A stretch of 64,000 nt of DNA from Yoonia rosea (GTDB taxonomy: Bacteria > Pseudomonadota > Alphaproteobacteria > Rhodobacterales > Rhodobacteraceae): positions 186,001 through 250,000 of the forward strand of contig NZ_FTPR01000002.1 of assembly GCF_900156505.1 (NCBI RefSeq), given 5' to 3'. Positions 1-8,784 of this stretch are shown here, piece by piece. Position 1 is the first letter of the stretch. Each line of letters begins with the position of its first letter. Below the pieces are notes generated by a model. The model saw only the letters and a program-made list of their open reading frames with translations. It ran no database searches and was not told the origin of the DNA. The position numbers were made by a program, and so were the translations under genes.

Positions 1-545
1 TCCTCAAGATCCGCGTTCAACTCATCGATATCAGCCTGCACAGTGCCGGTGTTGTCGTCAGACGACACCTCTAACGAAGACACGATCACACCGATGTCAC
101 CCGACACAGACCAGCCCGAGGCGACTTCGGTGCTGAAACCGGTGCTCAACAGCGGCGCCACTTCGTTCTTGAAGTTGATCTCGCCGTCATAGGTTGTGAG
201 GCCATCCGTGACGGTGCCCGTCACCTCACTGGTGGAAAAGAACAACCCACCTGACAGCCGCCACGCGTTAGCCAGCGGGTAAAAGTCGGCAAGGAGAGCA
301 ACGCCGCCCAGATCGGCCTCACCATCAACGGTCGCATCGTCGATATCAAATTCATCATCGAAACTAAGACCGCCCATTACCATTCCACGGACGCCAACCT
401 GCGGACTAACAGCATATTCACCTTCCAGAGACAGACCAAAATTGGTCACACCCACACCAAATGACACGCCATCGAAATTCTGCGCCACAGCACCCGTGGC
501 CATCGTGCCGAGTGTCGTCGCAGCAAGTATTGCCTTTAAAGTCAT
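1..545 (-). CDS. Outer-membrane beta-barrel-like protein, 3' end outside the window
   Basis: The reading frame starts with ATG at 543-545 and runs off the left edge, giving about 181 residues. It begins with a signal peptide of about 21 residues ending in an Ala-Val-Ala-Gln type cleavage site. The mature part alternates short hydrophobic and Gly/Asp-rich stretches, such as VGVRGMVMGGLSF and WRLSGGLFFSTSEVTG, which suggests an antiparallel beta-barrel of the OmpW/OmpA-barrel kind. A purine-rich AGAAAGGA lies just upstream of the start. The C-terminus is missing, so the family cannot be fixed. An exported outer-membrane protein is the best reading. Confidence 0.7.
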   Translation of the reverse strand, partial: MTLKAILAATTLGTMATGAVAQNFDGVSFGVGVTNFGLSLEGEYAVSPQVGVRGMVMGGLSFDDEFDIDDATVDGEADLGGVALLADFYPLANAWRLSGGLFFSTSEVTGTVTDGLTTYDGEINFKNEVAPLLSTGFSTEVASGWSVSGDIGVIVSSLEVSSDDNTGTVQADIDELNADLE

Positions 546-675
546 CAGCTATCCTTTCTTGTTTATAATCCAAGGGCCCTGCTGCCCTACTGCGCGACGT
601 AGTCCTTGATTGCCACCAGGGAAGGGCGCGGCGCACCTGTCGCGCATTTTGCGCGGTCGTGCGGAATTGTAGATA

Positions 676-708
676 TGAAAAAACGCCCGACCTTTTGGCC
701 GGGCGTTT
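676..708 (-). terminator. Rho-independent terminator of pnp
   Basis: On the minus strand a 12-bp stem (AAACGCCCGGCC against GGTCGGGCGTTT, one G-U pair) with an AAAA loop is followed by a run of six T. It lies about 30 bp after the pnp stop. Confidence 0.85.
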
Positions 709-738
709 CGTTCTTGATCTATCTCGAGAGGCGAGAGC

Positions 739-2871
739 CTACTCTTCGCCTTCTTCTTTTGTGATCTCTTTACCGGTTTCCTGATCAACCATCTTCATGG
801 CCAAACGAACCTTGCCGCGGTCATCAAAGCCCAGCAGTTTAACCCAGACTTCCTGACCTTCCTTAAGAACATCCGAAGGATGGTTCAGGCGGCGGTTCTC
901 GATCTGGGACACATGCACCAGACCATCGCGCTTGCCAAAGAAGTTCACAAAGGCGCCGAAATCGACCAGTTTCACAACTGTGCCTTTGTAGATCACGCCT
1001 TCTTCCGGTTCGGCCACGATCGAATAGATCATGTCGTAGGCTTTCTTGATCGCCTCGGCATCGTTCGACGCCAGCTTGATCACACCGTCGTCGTTGATGT
1101 CGACTTTGGCACCGGATGTTTCCACGATCTCGCGGATGACCTTACCGCCGGACCCGATCACTTCACGGATCTTGTCAGTCGGGATTTGCATGGTCTCGAT
1201 CTTGGGTGCGTGCACAGAGAATTCCTGCGCGCCCGTGATGGCTTTGCTCATCTCACCCAGAATATGCAAACGGCCTGCTTTCGCCTGCTCAAGCGCCTTT
1301 TTCATGATCTCTGGCGTGATGCCTGCGATCTTGATGTCCATCTGCAAGGATGTGATGCCGTTTTCGGTACCCGCAACCTTGAAGTCCATATCGCCAAGGT
1401 GGTCTTCGTCACCCAAGATATCGGACAGAATGGCGTAAGAGCCGTCTTCTTCCATCACCAGACCCATGGCCACACCGGCAACCGGTGCCTTCAGTGGCAC
1501 ACCAGCGTCCATCATGGACAAAGACCCACCGCAGACAGATGCCATCGAGGATGACCCGTTGGATTCAGTAATCTCGGACACCACGCGAATGGTGTAGGGG
1601 AAATCCGTTGGTGCAGGCAGAACCGCCTGCAGCGCACGCCATGCCAACTTGCCATGACCGATCTCGCGACGACCAGGGCCAGCAACGCGGCCCACTTCAC
1701 CCACCGAATAGGGCGGGAAGTTGTAGTGCAGCATGAAGTTGGATTTATACATGCCTGTCAGCGCGTCGATCATCTGTTCGTCGTCGCCGGTGCCCAGCGT
1801 GGTCACAACCAGACCCTGGGTTTCGCCACGTGTGAACAAGGCAGAACCGTGGGTGCGTGGCAAGATGCCGGTTTCGGACACGATCGGGCGGATGGTGTCG
1901 AGGGCACGGCCATCAATCCGCTTGCCGTTCTTGACAACATCACCGCGCAGAACGCTGGATTCCAGCTTTTTCAGCGCCGCACCAAGGTTGCTATCTTCCT
2001 GCTGCTCTTCGGTCAGCGCGTCGATGATCTCTTGCTTGGCATTGGCAACAGCGGCAGTGCGCTCCTGCTTGTCGGTGATCGCATAAGCGGCACGCATTTT
2101 GTCTTCACCAGCGGCTTTTACAGCGGCTGACAGCTCGGAATAATCCTCAGGCTGGAAGTCAAAGGGTTCTTTCGCGCAATCTTCGGCCAGATCAATGATC
2201 AGGTCGATGACTGGCTGGATCTGCTCGTGTGCGAAAGTGACCGCGCCCAGCATTTCGTCCTCGGACAGCTCATAGGCTTCGGATTCAACCATCATCACGG
2301 CGTCTTTGGTGCCGGCCACAACAAGGTCCAAACGCTGCTCTGGGTTCATGCGCAGGTTGTGCATGTCGTCGATTTCAGGGTTCAGGATGTATTCGCCATC
2401 TTCATAGCCCACGCGACACGCTGCAATCGGGCCACGGAAAGGCGCGCCGGAAATTGTCAACGCAGCAGAGGCCGCGATCATCGCAACCATGTCAGGGTCG
2501 TTGACCATGTCGTGGCTCAGCACAGTGCACATGACCAGAACTTCGTTTTTGAAGCCAGGCACGAACAAGGGGCGAATTGGACGGTCGATCAAACGGGATG
2601 TCAGCGTCTCTTTTTCGGTTGGACGCGCTTCGCGCTTGAAAAAGCCGCCAGGCACTTTGCCGGCAGCATAGTATTTCTCTTGGTAGTGAACGGTCAGCGG
2701 GAAAAAGTCTTGCCCCGGTTTTTGCTTACGTGCAAATGTCACGTTCGCCATAACGCTGGTTTCACCCAGTGTCGCGATGACAGAGCCATCGGCTTGGCGG
2801 GCAACCTTGCCCGTTTCCAGTGTCAGCGTTTCTTCGCCCCACTGAATTGATTTCTTCACTTCATTAAACAT
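739..2871 (-). CDS. pnp: Polyribonucleotide nucleotidyltransferase (PNPase)
   Basis: This is the 3'-to-5' phosphorolytic exoribonuclease of mRNA turnover. The 710-residue length is normal for the family. Two RNase PH-like domains fill roughly residues 10-540, with the conserved [17 protein letters not shown] and [14 protein letters not shown] segments. A KH domain follows at about 550-615 with its GSGG loop, then an S1 RNA-binding domain at about 620-690. The C-terminus is acidic. ATG at 2869-2871 is preceded by an AGGAAG ribosome site. The gene is normally the direct downstream neighbour of rpsO; here rpsO lies about 15 kb away with a glycerol module in between, so pnp presumably has its own promoter in the 421-bp gap upstream. 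Confidence 0.98.
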   Translation of the reverse strand: MFNEVKKSIQWGEETLTLETGKVARQADGSVIATLGETSVMANVTFARKQKPGQDFFPLTVHYQEKYYAAGKVPGGFFKREARPTEKETLTSRLIDRPIRPLFVPGFKNEVLVMCTVLSHDMVNDPDMVAMIAASAALTISGAPFRGPIAACRVGYEDGEYILNPEIDDMHNLRMNPEQRLDLVVAGTKDAVMMVESEAYELSEDEMLGAVTFAHEQIQPVIDLIIDLAEDCAKEPFDFQPEDYSELSAAVKAAGEDKMRAAYAITDKQERTAAVANAKQEIIDALTEEQQEDSNLGAALKKLESSVLRGDVVKNGKRIDGRALDTIRPIVSETGILPRTHGSALFTRGETQGLVVTTLGTGDDEQMIDALTGMYKSNFMLHYNFPPYSVGEVGRVAGPGRREIGHGKLAWRALQAVLPAPTDFPYTIRVVSEITESNGSSSMASVCGGSLSMMDAGVPLKAPVAGVAMGLVMEEDGSYAILSDILGDEDHLGDMDFKVAGTENGITSLQMDIKIAGITPEIMKKALEQAKAGRLHILGEMSKAITGAQEFSVHAPKIETMQIPTDKIREVIGSGGKVIREIVETSGAKVDINDDGVIKLASNDAEAIKKAYDMIYSIVAEPEEGVIYKGTVVKLVDFGAFVNFFGKRDGLVHVSQIENRRLNHPSDVLKEGQEVWVKLLGFDDRGKVRLAMKMVDQETGKEITKEEGEE

Positions 2872-3292
2872 GATGTCTTCCTAGTTGGCCTGTTTGGCCT
2901 TTTGCGTAGGGGGCGTATTCCCCCTCATCCCAATATCTTCTTTGGTCAGGCGCTGGAATGCGGGCGCCAGTCTCTCAAGATTGTTGGGCCTTATCGCAGA
3001 TTGCAGCGTTTGGGAAGGGGGCGTGAGAAGTCGCAGAGGATCACGCAAGGAATGCTCGCCCACGTGAGAACCACAGCAAATGACAGCTATGAGCCCTTAT
3101 TCCCCACCATGCAGGCGCTGCATGTTGGGCTGGGCAGAAGCGCGCTTGACCGACGGCCAAGCCGTGATGCGCGCTTAGCTGACCGCTGAGCGGGCCGAAT
3201 TTAGCAATGGTTTGAATCGCGGCCTTTATCACTTGCCGGCCATTGTTGCGCGTTTTCGCGGGCTGGCCAGCAGATGCTGAAGTCACTTGGTT
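2872..3292. other. 421-bp gap upstream of pnp, no gene seen
   Basis: No convincing coding region is visible. The gap must hold the pnp promoter and 5' leader. It contains a perfect palindrome at 3108-3124 (CATGCAG-GCG-CTGCATG). The pnp leader in other bacteria is a structured RNase III target, so a folded leader is plausible here but unproven. Confidence 0.5.
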
Positions 3293-4096
3293 CTAAATCT
3301 TCCCGACTTTGAAACCACGCGACAAATGATGACGCATCGAAAACACCAAAACTGCGCCGGGGATCATGGATGCAACTGTGACTGCCATGACCAAGCCGAT
3401 GTCTGTTTGGAATCCAAAGAGGGCATTGATCGCCATGCTGATCGGCTTGCCGTTGGTGGTTGTCAGGATCCGCGCAAAGACAACCTCGACCCAAGAGAAC
3501 ATGAAGCAGAAGAAGGCGGTCACTGCGATACCGGGTGCGATTTGTGGCAAAAGTAATGTCCAGATAAAGCGCGGTCGTGAGTACCCATCCAGAAATGCGG
3601 TTTCGTCCTGTTCTTTGGGGATGGCTGATATGAAACCCTGCAAAATCCAGATCGAGATTGGCAGATTGAAGAGACAGTGCGCCAGAGCGATCCCAAACAC
3701 CGAATTGACGATCCCGAGCGCCGAGAAAAGCTGAAATATTGGCAAAGTCAGGACCACAGGGGGCGTGATGCGGAAAGCGATGAAGGCGAAAAACAGGTGT
3801 TTGTCGCCCACGAAGGACATCCGCGAGAAAGCATAGGCGGCAGGAATTGCGATCGGTACGGTAATGCAGATGTTGATCAGCACATAGGCGATCGAATTCC
3901 CGAAGGCCGCGCGCAAGTTCGGGTCGCTCAAGATATTGGCGTAGTTCCCCAAAGTCAGGCTACCGACGTCTGTTCCGGGCCGGGGAAGGGTGGCGATGAA
4001 ACTGATCATCGTCATTTGCACCAGCGGCAGGCACGCAAAAACAATGAACAAGATGAGACCAGTTGTCTTGATGTAGGAAAGTGCGCGCAGAAACAT
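3293..4096 (-). CDS. Carbohydrate ABC transporter permease, MalG/UgpE type (second pair)
   Basis: This 267-residue inner-membrane protein has about six membrane segments and the cytoplasmic EAA loop (DETAFLDGYSRPRFIWTLLL) that docks on the ATPase. It resembles GlpQ at 10790-11629 along its whole length, including the RITPPVVLTLPIFQLFSALG and HCLFNLPISIWILQGF segments. It follows the partner permease with 2 bp between them and glpR before that, so all three are probably one transcript. No ATPase or binding protein accompanies the pair. It may use GlpS/GlpT or serve another substrate; the sequence does not decide. Confidence 0.88.
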   Translation of the reverse strand: MFLRALSYIKTTGLILFIVFACLPLVQMTMISFIATLPRPGTDVGSLTLGNYANILSDPNLRAAFGNSIAYVLINICITVPIAIPAAYAFSRMSFVGDKHLFFAFIAFRITPPVVLTLPIFQLFSALGIVNSVFGIALAHCLFNLPISIWILQGFISAIPKEQDETAFLDGYSRPRFIWTLLLPQIAPGIAVTAFFCFMFSWVEVVFARILTTTNGKPISMAINALFGFQTDIGLVMAVTVASMIPGAVLVFSMRHHLSRGFKVGKI

Positions 4097-4098
4097 CG

Positions 4099-4974
4099 TC
4101 AGGTGGCCTTTGTTGTTTCGGGCGCATCAATCTTGTTCTGGGCCTTTGTAAAGAGCCAGGCCACCGTCAAGACAATCAGGAAATAGAGCACCGAGCGTGC
4201 GGCGGACGGGCCGTAGTTAAAGGCTTTGATTTCTTCCCCAAGATCAACGGCGAGGAACATCGTGGCACCATCTGGCCCGCCTGCGTTGATCGGGAAAGCC
4301 TCCGTGTAGATCATGAAAGAATCCATAAACCGCAGCAAGACAGCCATCAGCAAAACATACTGGAGTTTCGGAAGTTGAATATGACGAAAGACCTGCCAAG
4401 GACCTGCCCCGTCAATTTCGGCGGCTTGGTAGTAGGACGCGGGGATCGTTGTCAGCGCGGAATAACAAAGGATCACGACAAGGCTGGTCCAATGCCATGT
4501 GTCCATAATGATAATGACGGCCCATGTTTGCACTGCCGACATTTTCCACTCAGCCGACCACCCCAACGCCGCCATCATCCGCCCTAGGATTCCGGTGTCG
4601 GGGTTGAGCAGGCTGAGCCAGAGTGACGGGATCATATTCCATGGAACCAAGAGGGGCAGTGCGACACCGGCCAGCGCCAATCCGACCCAAAACTGCCGTT
4701 TGGGAATACAAAGCGCGATCGCGATGCCGAGCGGAATCTGAATCGCCAGCACCAATGCCGAAAACAACGTGCTGCGTCCAAAGCTGGACCAGAAACGCCC
4801 CGAGCTGATGATCTCATTGTACCATTCTGTTCCGACCCAAAACCGCCGGTCCAGAACGAAGATTTCAAAGAACGAGTAATTGATGACTGTGATGAGCGGG
4901 ATCAGCCCGACGAGGCCCAAAAGCAAAACCGCAGGCAGCACAAAGAGCCAGCCGGTATTGTTGCGCTCCTTCAT
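4099..4974 (-). CDS. Carbohydrate ABC transporter permease, MalF/UgpA type (second pair)
   Basis: This 291-residue inner-membrane protein starts with a short cytoplasmic tail and a first membrane helix at about residues 9-29. The EAA loop (ASYYQAAEIDGAGPWQVFRH) is intact. It aligns by eye with GlpP (9918-10790): both share the IQIPLGI, PLLVPWN/PLLIPWN, DTWHWTS/DVWHWTS and LLRFMDSFMIYTE stretches. The start lies 35 bp after the glpR stop, which places it in the glpR transcript. It looks like a duplicated and diverged GlpP. Being co-transcribed with glpR suggests control by the same signal. Confidence 0.88.
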   Translation of the reverse strand: MKERNNTGWLFVLPAVLLLGLVGLIPLITVINYSFFEIFVLDRRFWVGTEWYNEIISSGRFWSSFGRSTLFSALVLAIQIPLGIAIALCIPKRQFWVGLALAGVALPLLVPWNMIPSLWLSLLNPDTGILGRMMAALGWSAEWKMSAVQTWAVIIIMDTWHWTSLVVILCYSALTTIPASYYQAAEIDGAGPWQVFRHIQLPKLQYVLLMAVLLRFMDSFMIYTEAFPINAGGPDGATMFLAVDLGEEIKAFNYGPSAARSVLYFLIVLTVAWLFTKAQNKIDAPETTKAT

Positions 4975-5008
4975 GCTACACGTCTTTGGTCGTGTTCATT
5001 GCAAGCGC

Positions 5009-5767
5009 TTAGACATTGACAATGTCCGTGCTCCATTTTTGGCAGTCGGTGACCAATTTCTCAGGCAGTTCGCCATCTGTGAAAAGGACTGTCACGTCGG
5101 CAAGCGAGCAGATTGTGAGCGGCGCTTTTCGCTGGAATTTGTGATGGTCAGCGACGACCATGACATTGCGGGACCGTTGGATCGCGCTCCGGCTGACCAA
5201 AACTTCCTGGCCGTCAAAGTCCAGCAGGTCGCCATCTTCGTCAATTGCAGAACAGCCCAAGACGGAAAAATCAAACTTGAACTGCTTGACCATCTCAGCG
5301 GTTAACCCGCCCACAAGCCCCCCGTCAGCACGGCGCAGGACACCGCCGGTCAGTATGATTTCGCAGCTATGATTGGCCGCCAGTGTATTTGCGATGTTCA
5401 GATTGTTCGTCACGACGAGCAGATTTTCGTGGTCCAGCAGTTCGCGCGCGACTGCTTCTGTGGTTGTGCCGATGTTCATAAAGACCGATGCGCCATCCGG
5501 GATTGATGCAGCACATGCAGCGGCAATGGCGCGTTTGCCATCCTCGTTCAGGCGCCGGCGTTCGTTGTAGACAATATTCACAACACCAGAGGGAATGACC
5601 GCGCCGCCATGGACACGCTCAAGCCGTCCAGTCTCGGCGAGTTCAGAGAGATCACGTCGGATTGTCTGGACTGTGACATCGTATATTTCAGCAAGCCCGT
5701 CGACGGTGACTTTGCCTTCTTTACGCGCCAGTTCAAGTATCTCTTGTTGTCGAAAGTTCGAGACCAA
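5009..5767 (-). CDS. glpR: DeoR-family repressor, GlpR type
   Basis: This 252-residue transcription factor has an N-terminal DeoR helix-turn-helix (about residues 3-57, RQQEILELARKEGKVTV then VTVQTIRRDLSELAETGRL). A sugar-phosphate sensing domain follows, with the family marks MNIGTTTEAVAREL and TGGVLRRADGGLVGG. The TTG at 5765-5767 is chosen as start because GGGGGAGAAGGCA sits just in front of it and the protein then has the normal family length. The longer frame upstream reads through the promoter region. The gene is divergent from glpD and leads a second permease pair. It probably represses both directions until glycerol-3-phosphate binds. Confidence 0.88.
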   Translation of the reverse strand: MVSNFRQQEILELARKEGKVTVDGLAEIYDVTVQTIRRDLSELAETGRLERVHGGAVIPSGVVNIVYNERRRLNEDGKRAIAAACAASIPDGASVFMNIGTTTEAVARELLDHENLLVVTNNLNIANTLAANHSCEIILTGGVLRRADGGLVGGLTAEMVKQFKFDFSVLGCSAIDEDGDLLDFDGQEVLVSRSAIQRSRNVMVVADHHKFQRKAPLTICSLADVTVLFTDGELPEKLVTDCQKWSTDIVNV

Positions 5768-6060
5768 TGCCTTCTCCCCCAAAAAGCTGTGCTTATCAGA
5801 AGGCGTATTCTCATAGGCCTCGGTAAGCCCACAAACAATCAACAACAGAATCTTCCCGTCAAGGGCTGATACGCTCGTTTTGCAAAAACGAGGTGGAAAA
5901 CTCATCAAAGACGAACTCATTTCCCCAGCAAAATAGGAAAACAGTAAGAAACGAACAAATACGAACATTCGTTATTGACCTATCATTCCTCATGGTGCCT
6001 ATTGTCAAAACGTCGCAGCCGGGGAGGGTTAGGCGCAGCTTAGATGCGGGGGGGGCGTCG
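5768..6060. promoter_or_regulatory. glpR/glpD divergent control region with candidate GlpR operators
   Basis: Two inverted repeats with a TTCGTT/AACGAA core stand out: CTCGTTTT-GCA-AAAACGAG at 5874-5892 and ACGAA-CA-TTCGT at 5961-5972. The second is preceded by a further AACGAAC at 5950-5956. DeoR/GlpR proteins bind short palindromes of this kind. The assignment to GlpR is inferred from position. Confidence 0.5.
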
Positions 6061-7662
6061 GTGATTCAGACTCAACACAAAGACGTCGTCGACCTTTTCG
6101 TGATCGGCGGAGGCATCAACGGGTGCGGTATCGCGCGCGACGCGGTCGGCCGTGGTCTGAGCGTCGAACTGGCTGAAATGAATGATCTGGCGTCCGGCAC
6201 ATCCTCGGCATCGACCAAGCTGTTTCATGGCGGTCTGCGGTATCTAGAATATTTTGAAGTGCGTCTTGTTCGCGAAGCGTTGATCGAGCGCGAAACCTTA
6301 CTGCGCGCAATGCCCCATATCAGTTGGCCGATGCGCTTTGTGCTTCCCTATCATCAGGACATGCGTTTCGAGGGAAATACGCCGACGTCAAAAGTGCTCA
6401 ACATCGTGATGCCGTGGATGAAGGGACGTCGTCCCGCATGGCTCATTCGGTTCGGGCTGTTTTTATATGATAACCTCGGCGGACGTCAGATCCTTAAGGG
6501 GACGACGTCTTTGCGTTTGGCTGGCACGCCCGAGGGCGCGCCTTTGCAGGACCGTTTTGAGAAGGCCTATGAGTATTCAGACTGCTGGATTGAAGACAGC
6601 CGGCTGGTGGTTCTCAATGCGCGCGATGCCGGGTCCCGCGGCGCGCGGATCAATGTCCGGACCAAAGTCGTGTCCGCCGAGCAGGTGGACGGCCACTGGC
6701 ACGTCACTGTCGAGGCGCAAGACAGCGGCGAACGCCGTCTGATTGTTGCGCGGATGATCGTCAACGCGGGTGGCCCATGGGTCGAGAACGTTATTCGCAA
6801 CACGGTACGCATCAATTCGACTGAAGGCGTGCGGCTTGTCCGTGGCAGTCACATCGTGACCCACAAGCTCTATGACCACGACAAATGCTATTTCTTCCAA
6901 GGCGAAGATGGCCGGATCATTTTTACGATCCCCTATGAGACTGATTTTACCCTGATCGGGACGACCGATGCGGATCATACCGATGTTGACGCAAAGCCGG
7001 TCTGCACCCCGGAAGAGCAAGCCTATCTCTTGGATTTTGTGTCAAAATATCTCACGAAACCAGTCACCAAAGATGATGTCGTCTGGACATATTCGGGTGT
7101 GCGCCCGCTGTATAATGACGGCGCTAGTTCGGCGACTGCGGCAACGCGTGACTATGTCCTGAAAGTAGATCAATCTGCAGGAGCGCCGATTCTGAATGTC
7201 TTCGGCGGCAAGATTACGACCTACAGAAAATTGGCTGAATCCGCGCTGGAAAAAATCGCCCCGTTCTTTCCGAGTTTGGGCGACCCTTGGACTGCGGGGG
7301 TGGCACTTCCGGGCGGAGACTTTGCGGTTGATGGTGTCGGCGCGCTGAACGACCAGCTGATTGCCCAATATCCGTTTTTGTCTGAACGCTGGGCGTCCCG
7401 GCTGGTTAAGGCTTACGGTGTGGAGGCCGCCGAGATCCTTGGGGATGCGAAAACCAAAGCGGATTTGGGGCGCGCTTTTGGTGCTGATTTGACCGAACGC
7501 GAAGTGAGGTGGCTGATCGATAATGAGTATGCGCGCAACGCTGAAGACATCGTGTGGCGCAGATCAAAGCTTGGCCTGAAGATGACGCAGCAGGAAATTG
7601 ATTTGTTGGACGAATGGATGGCCGCCGTGCCGATCGTGCCGTTTTTGCAAAACGCAGTGTGA
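6061..7662 (+). CDS. glpD: Glycerol-3-phosphate dehydrogenase, FAD-dependent aerobic type
   Basis: GlpD oxidises sn-glycerol-3-phosphate to dihydroxyacetone phosphate at the inner membrane and passes electrons to quinone. The FAD-binding GGGINGCG motif lies at about residues 12-19 of the 533-residue product. The family segments TSSASTKLFHGGLRYLEY and FGGKITTYRKLAESAL and the C-terminal helical domain are present. GTG at 6061-6063 fits the normal N-terminus (VIQTQHKDVVDLFVIGGG), although an in-frame ATG at 5992 exists. It opens the glp operon, 21 bp before glpS, and is divergent from glpR. Confidence 0.95.
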   Translation: MIQTQHKDVVDLFVIGGGINGCGIARDAVGRGLSVELAEMNDLASGTSSASTKLFHGGLRYLEYFEVRLVREALIERETLLRAMPHISWPMRFVLPYHQDMRFEGNTPTSKVLNIVMPWMKGRRPAWLIRFGLFLYDNLGGRQILKGTTSLRLAGTPEGAPLQDRFEKAYEYSDCWIEDSRLVVLNARDAGSRGARINVRTKVVSAEQVDGHWHVTVEAQDSGERRLIVARMIVNAGGPWVENVIRNTVRINSTEGVRLVRGSHIVTHKLYDHDKCYFFQGEDGRIIFTIPYETDFTLIGTTDADHTDVDAKPVCTPEEQAYLLDFVSKYLTKPVTKDDVVWTYSGVRPLYNDGASSATAATRDYVLKVDQSAGAPILNVFGGKITTYRKLAESALEKIAPFFPSLGDPWTAGVALPGGDFAVDGVGALNDQLIAQYPFLSERWASRLVKAYGVEAAEILGDAKTKADLGRAFGADLTEREVRWLIDNEYARNAEDIVWRRSKLGLKMTQQEIDLLDEWMAAVPIVPFLQNAV

Positions 7663-7683
7663 ACTGCGCAAGGGGAGAGAGAA

Positions 7684-8772
7684 ATGTCACTTGTTCTAGA
7701 GGGCGTGTCCAAGGTCGTGAGTGGCCAGACACACATCTACCAGACCAATCTGGAACTGTTGCCCGGAACCATGAACGTTCTGCTTGGACCAACGTCTTCG
7801 GGCAAAACGTCACTGATGCGTTTGATGGCGGGCCTTGATGTGCCTCAAACCGGGAAAATCATCTGGGACGGCAAAGACGTGACCGGTATGCGTGTGCAGG
7901 ATCGCGGTGTGGCGATGGTCTATCAGCAATTCATCAACTACCCGTCCATGACCGTCTACGACAATATCGCAAGCCCCATGCGTTTGCTTGGCAAGACGGC
8001 AGACCAGATCGATGCGGCCGTCAAGAAAGCCGCCGACCTAATGAAACTGTCGGGCATGCTGGATCGCAAGCCGCTTGAGCTTTCAGGCGGCCAACAGCAG
8101 CGCTGCGCCCTTGCGCGCGCGCTGGTAAAGGATGCCGGGCTTGTCTTGTTGGACGAACCTTTGGCCAACCTTGACTATAAATTGCGCGAAGAACTGCGCG
8201 CTGAGATTCCCAAAATTTTCGAGGAAGCCGGTTCTATCTTTGTTTATGCGACGACCGAACCAGAAGAAGCGCTTTTGCTTGGCGGCAACACTGCGACGAT
8301 GTGGGAGGGCAGGATCACCCAGTTCGACCGCACGCCGATCGTCTACAGACAGCCCGTCAATGCGACCACGGCCCGCGTCTTTTCAGACCCGCCAATGAAC
8401 TTTCTTAAGGTGCGCAAGTCTGGCGACCGGATTCTCTTCGGAGACGGGCAGGCAGCAGCGGCCGCTGGCGCCTTTTCACAGCTTACCGATGGCAACTACC
8501 TTGCCGGTTTCCGCCCCAACCATCTCGAACTGCAAAGCCATGCAGCCGATGCGATGGCCTTTACCGGCAAGCTGAATGTCACAGAGATCACCGGATCTGA
8601 AACTTTCGTGCATCTCGACCATCATGGCGAAAATTGGGTTGGTCTTGTTCACGGGGTCAAGAACCTCGAAATCGGCGCATCTTTGACGGTCTATCTCGAT
8701 CCCAGACACATCTACATCTTTGCAGAAGACGGCACGTCCGTTGCCGCTGCATCCTACGCAGCAGCCGCTTGA
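7684..8772 (+). CDS. glpS: Glycerol ABC transporter ATPase 1 (GlpS type)
   Basis: This 362-residue cytoplasmic ATPase carries Walker A GPTSSGKT, the Q-loop in YQQFINYPSMTV, a canonical LSGGQQQR signature and Walker B LVLLDEPLANLD. A C-terminal regulatory TOBE-like domain follows from about residue 240. The switch region reads YATTEPEEAL where most family members have a His before the acidic residue, so the H-loop is degenerate. It pairs with GlpT, whose defects are complementary. The gene is second in the operon and 12 bp before glpT. Confidence 0.93.
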   Translation: MSLVLEGVSKVVSGQTHIYQTNLELLPGTMNVLLGPTSSGKTSLMRLMAGLDVPQTGKIIWDGKDVTGMRVQDRGVAMVYQQFINYPSMTVYDNIASPMRLLGKTADQIDAAVKKAADLMKLSGMLDRKPLELSGGQQQRCALARALVKDAGLVLLDEPLANLDYKLREELRAEIPKIFEEAGSIFVYATTEPEEALLLGGNTATMWEGRITQFDRTPIVYRQPVNATTARVFSDPPMNFLKVRKSGDRILFGDGQAAAAAGAFSQLTDGNYLAGFRPNHLELQSHAADAMAFTGKLNVTEITGSETFVHLDHHGENWVGLVHGVKNLEIGASLTVYLDPRHIYIFAEDGTSVAAASYAAAA

Positions 8773-8784
8773 GGGAGAACGACA

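Noticed and set aside
2881..3494. Several short frames between pnp and the first permease
   Set aside because: They overlap each other in many frames with no ribosome site or conserved pattern; the region is better read as leader and promoter.
5893..6060. N-terminal extension of GlpD and of GlpR in the long frames
   Set aside because: Both run through the shared promoter region, match no family sequence and give proteins longer than usual; the GTG at 6061 and TTG at 5767 fit better.
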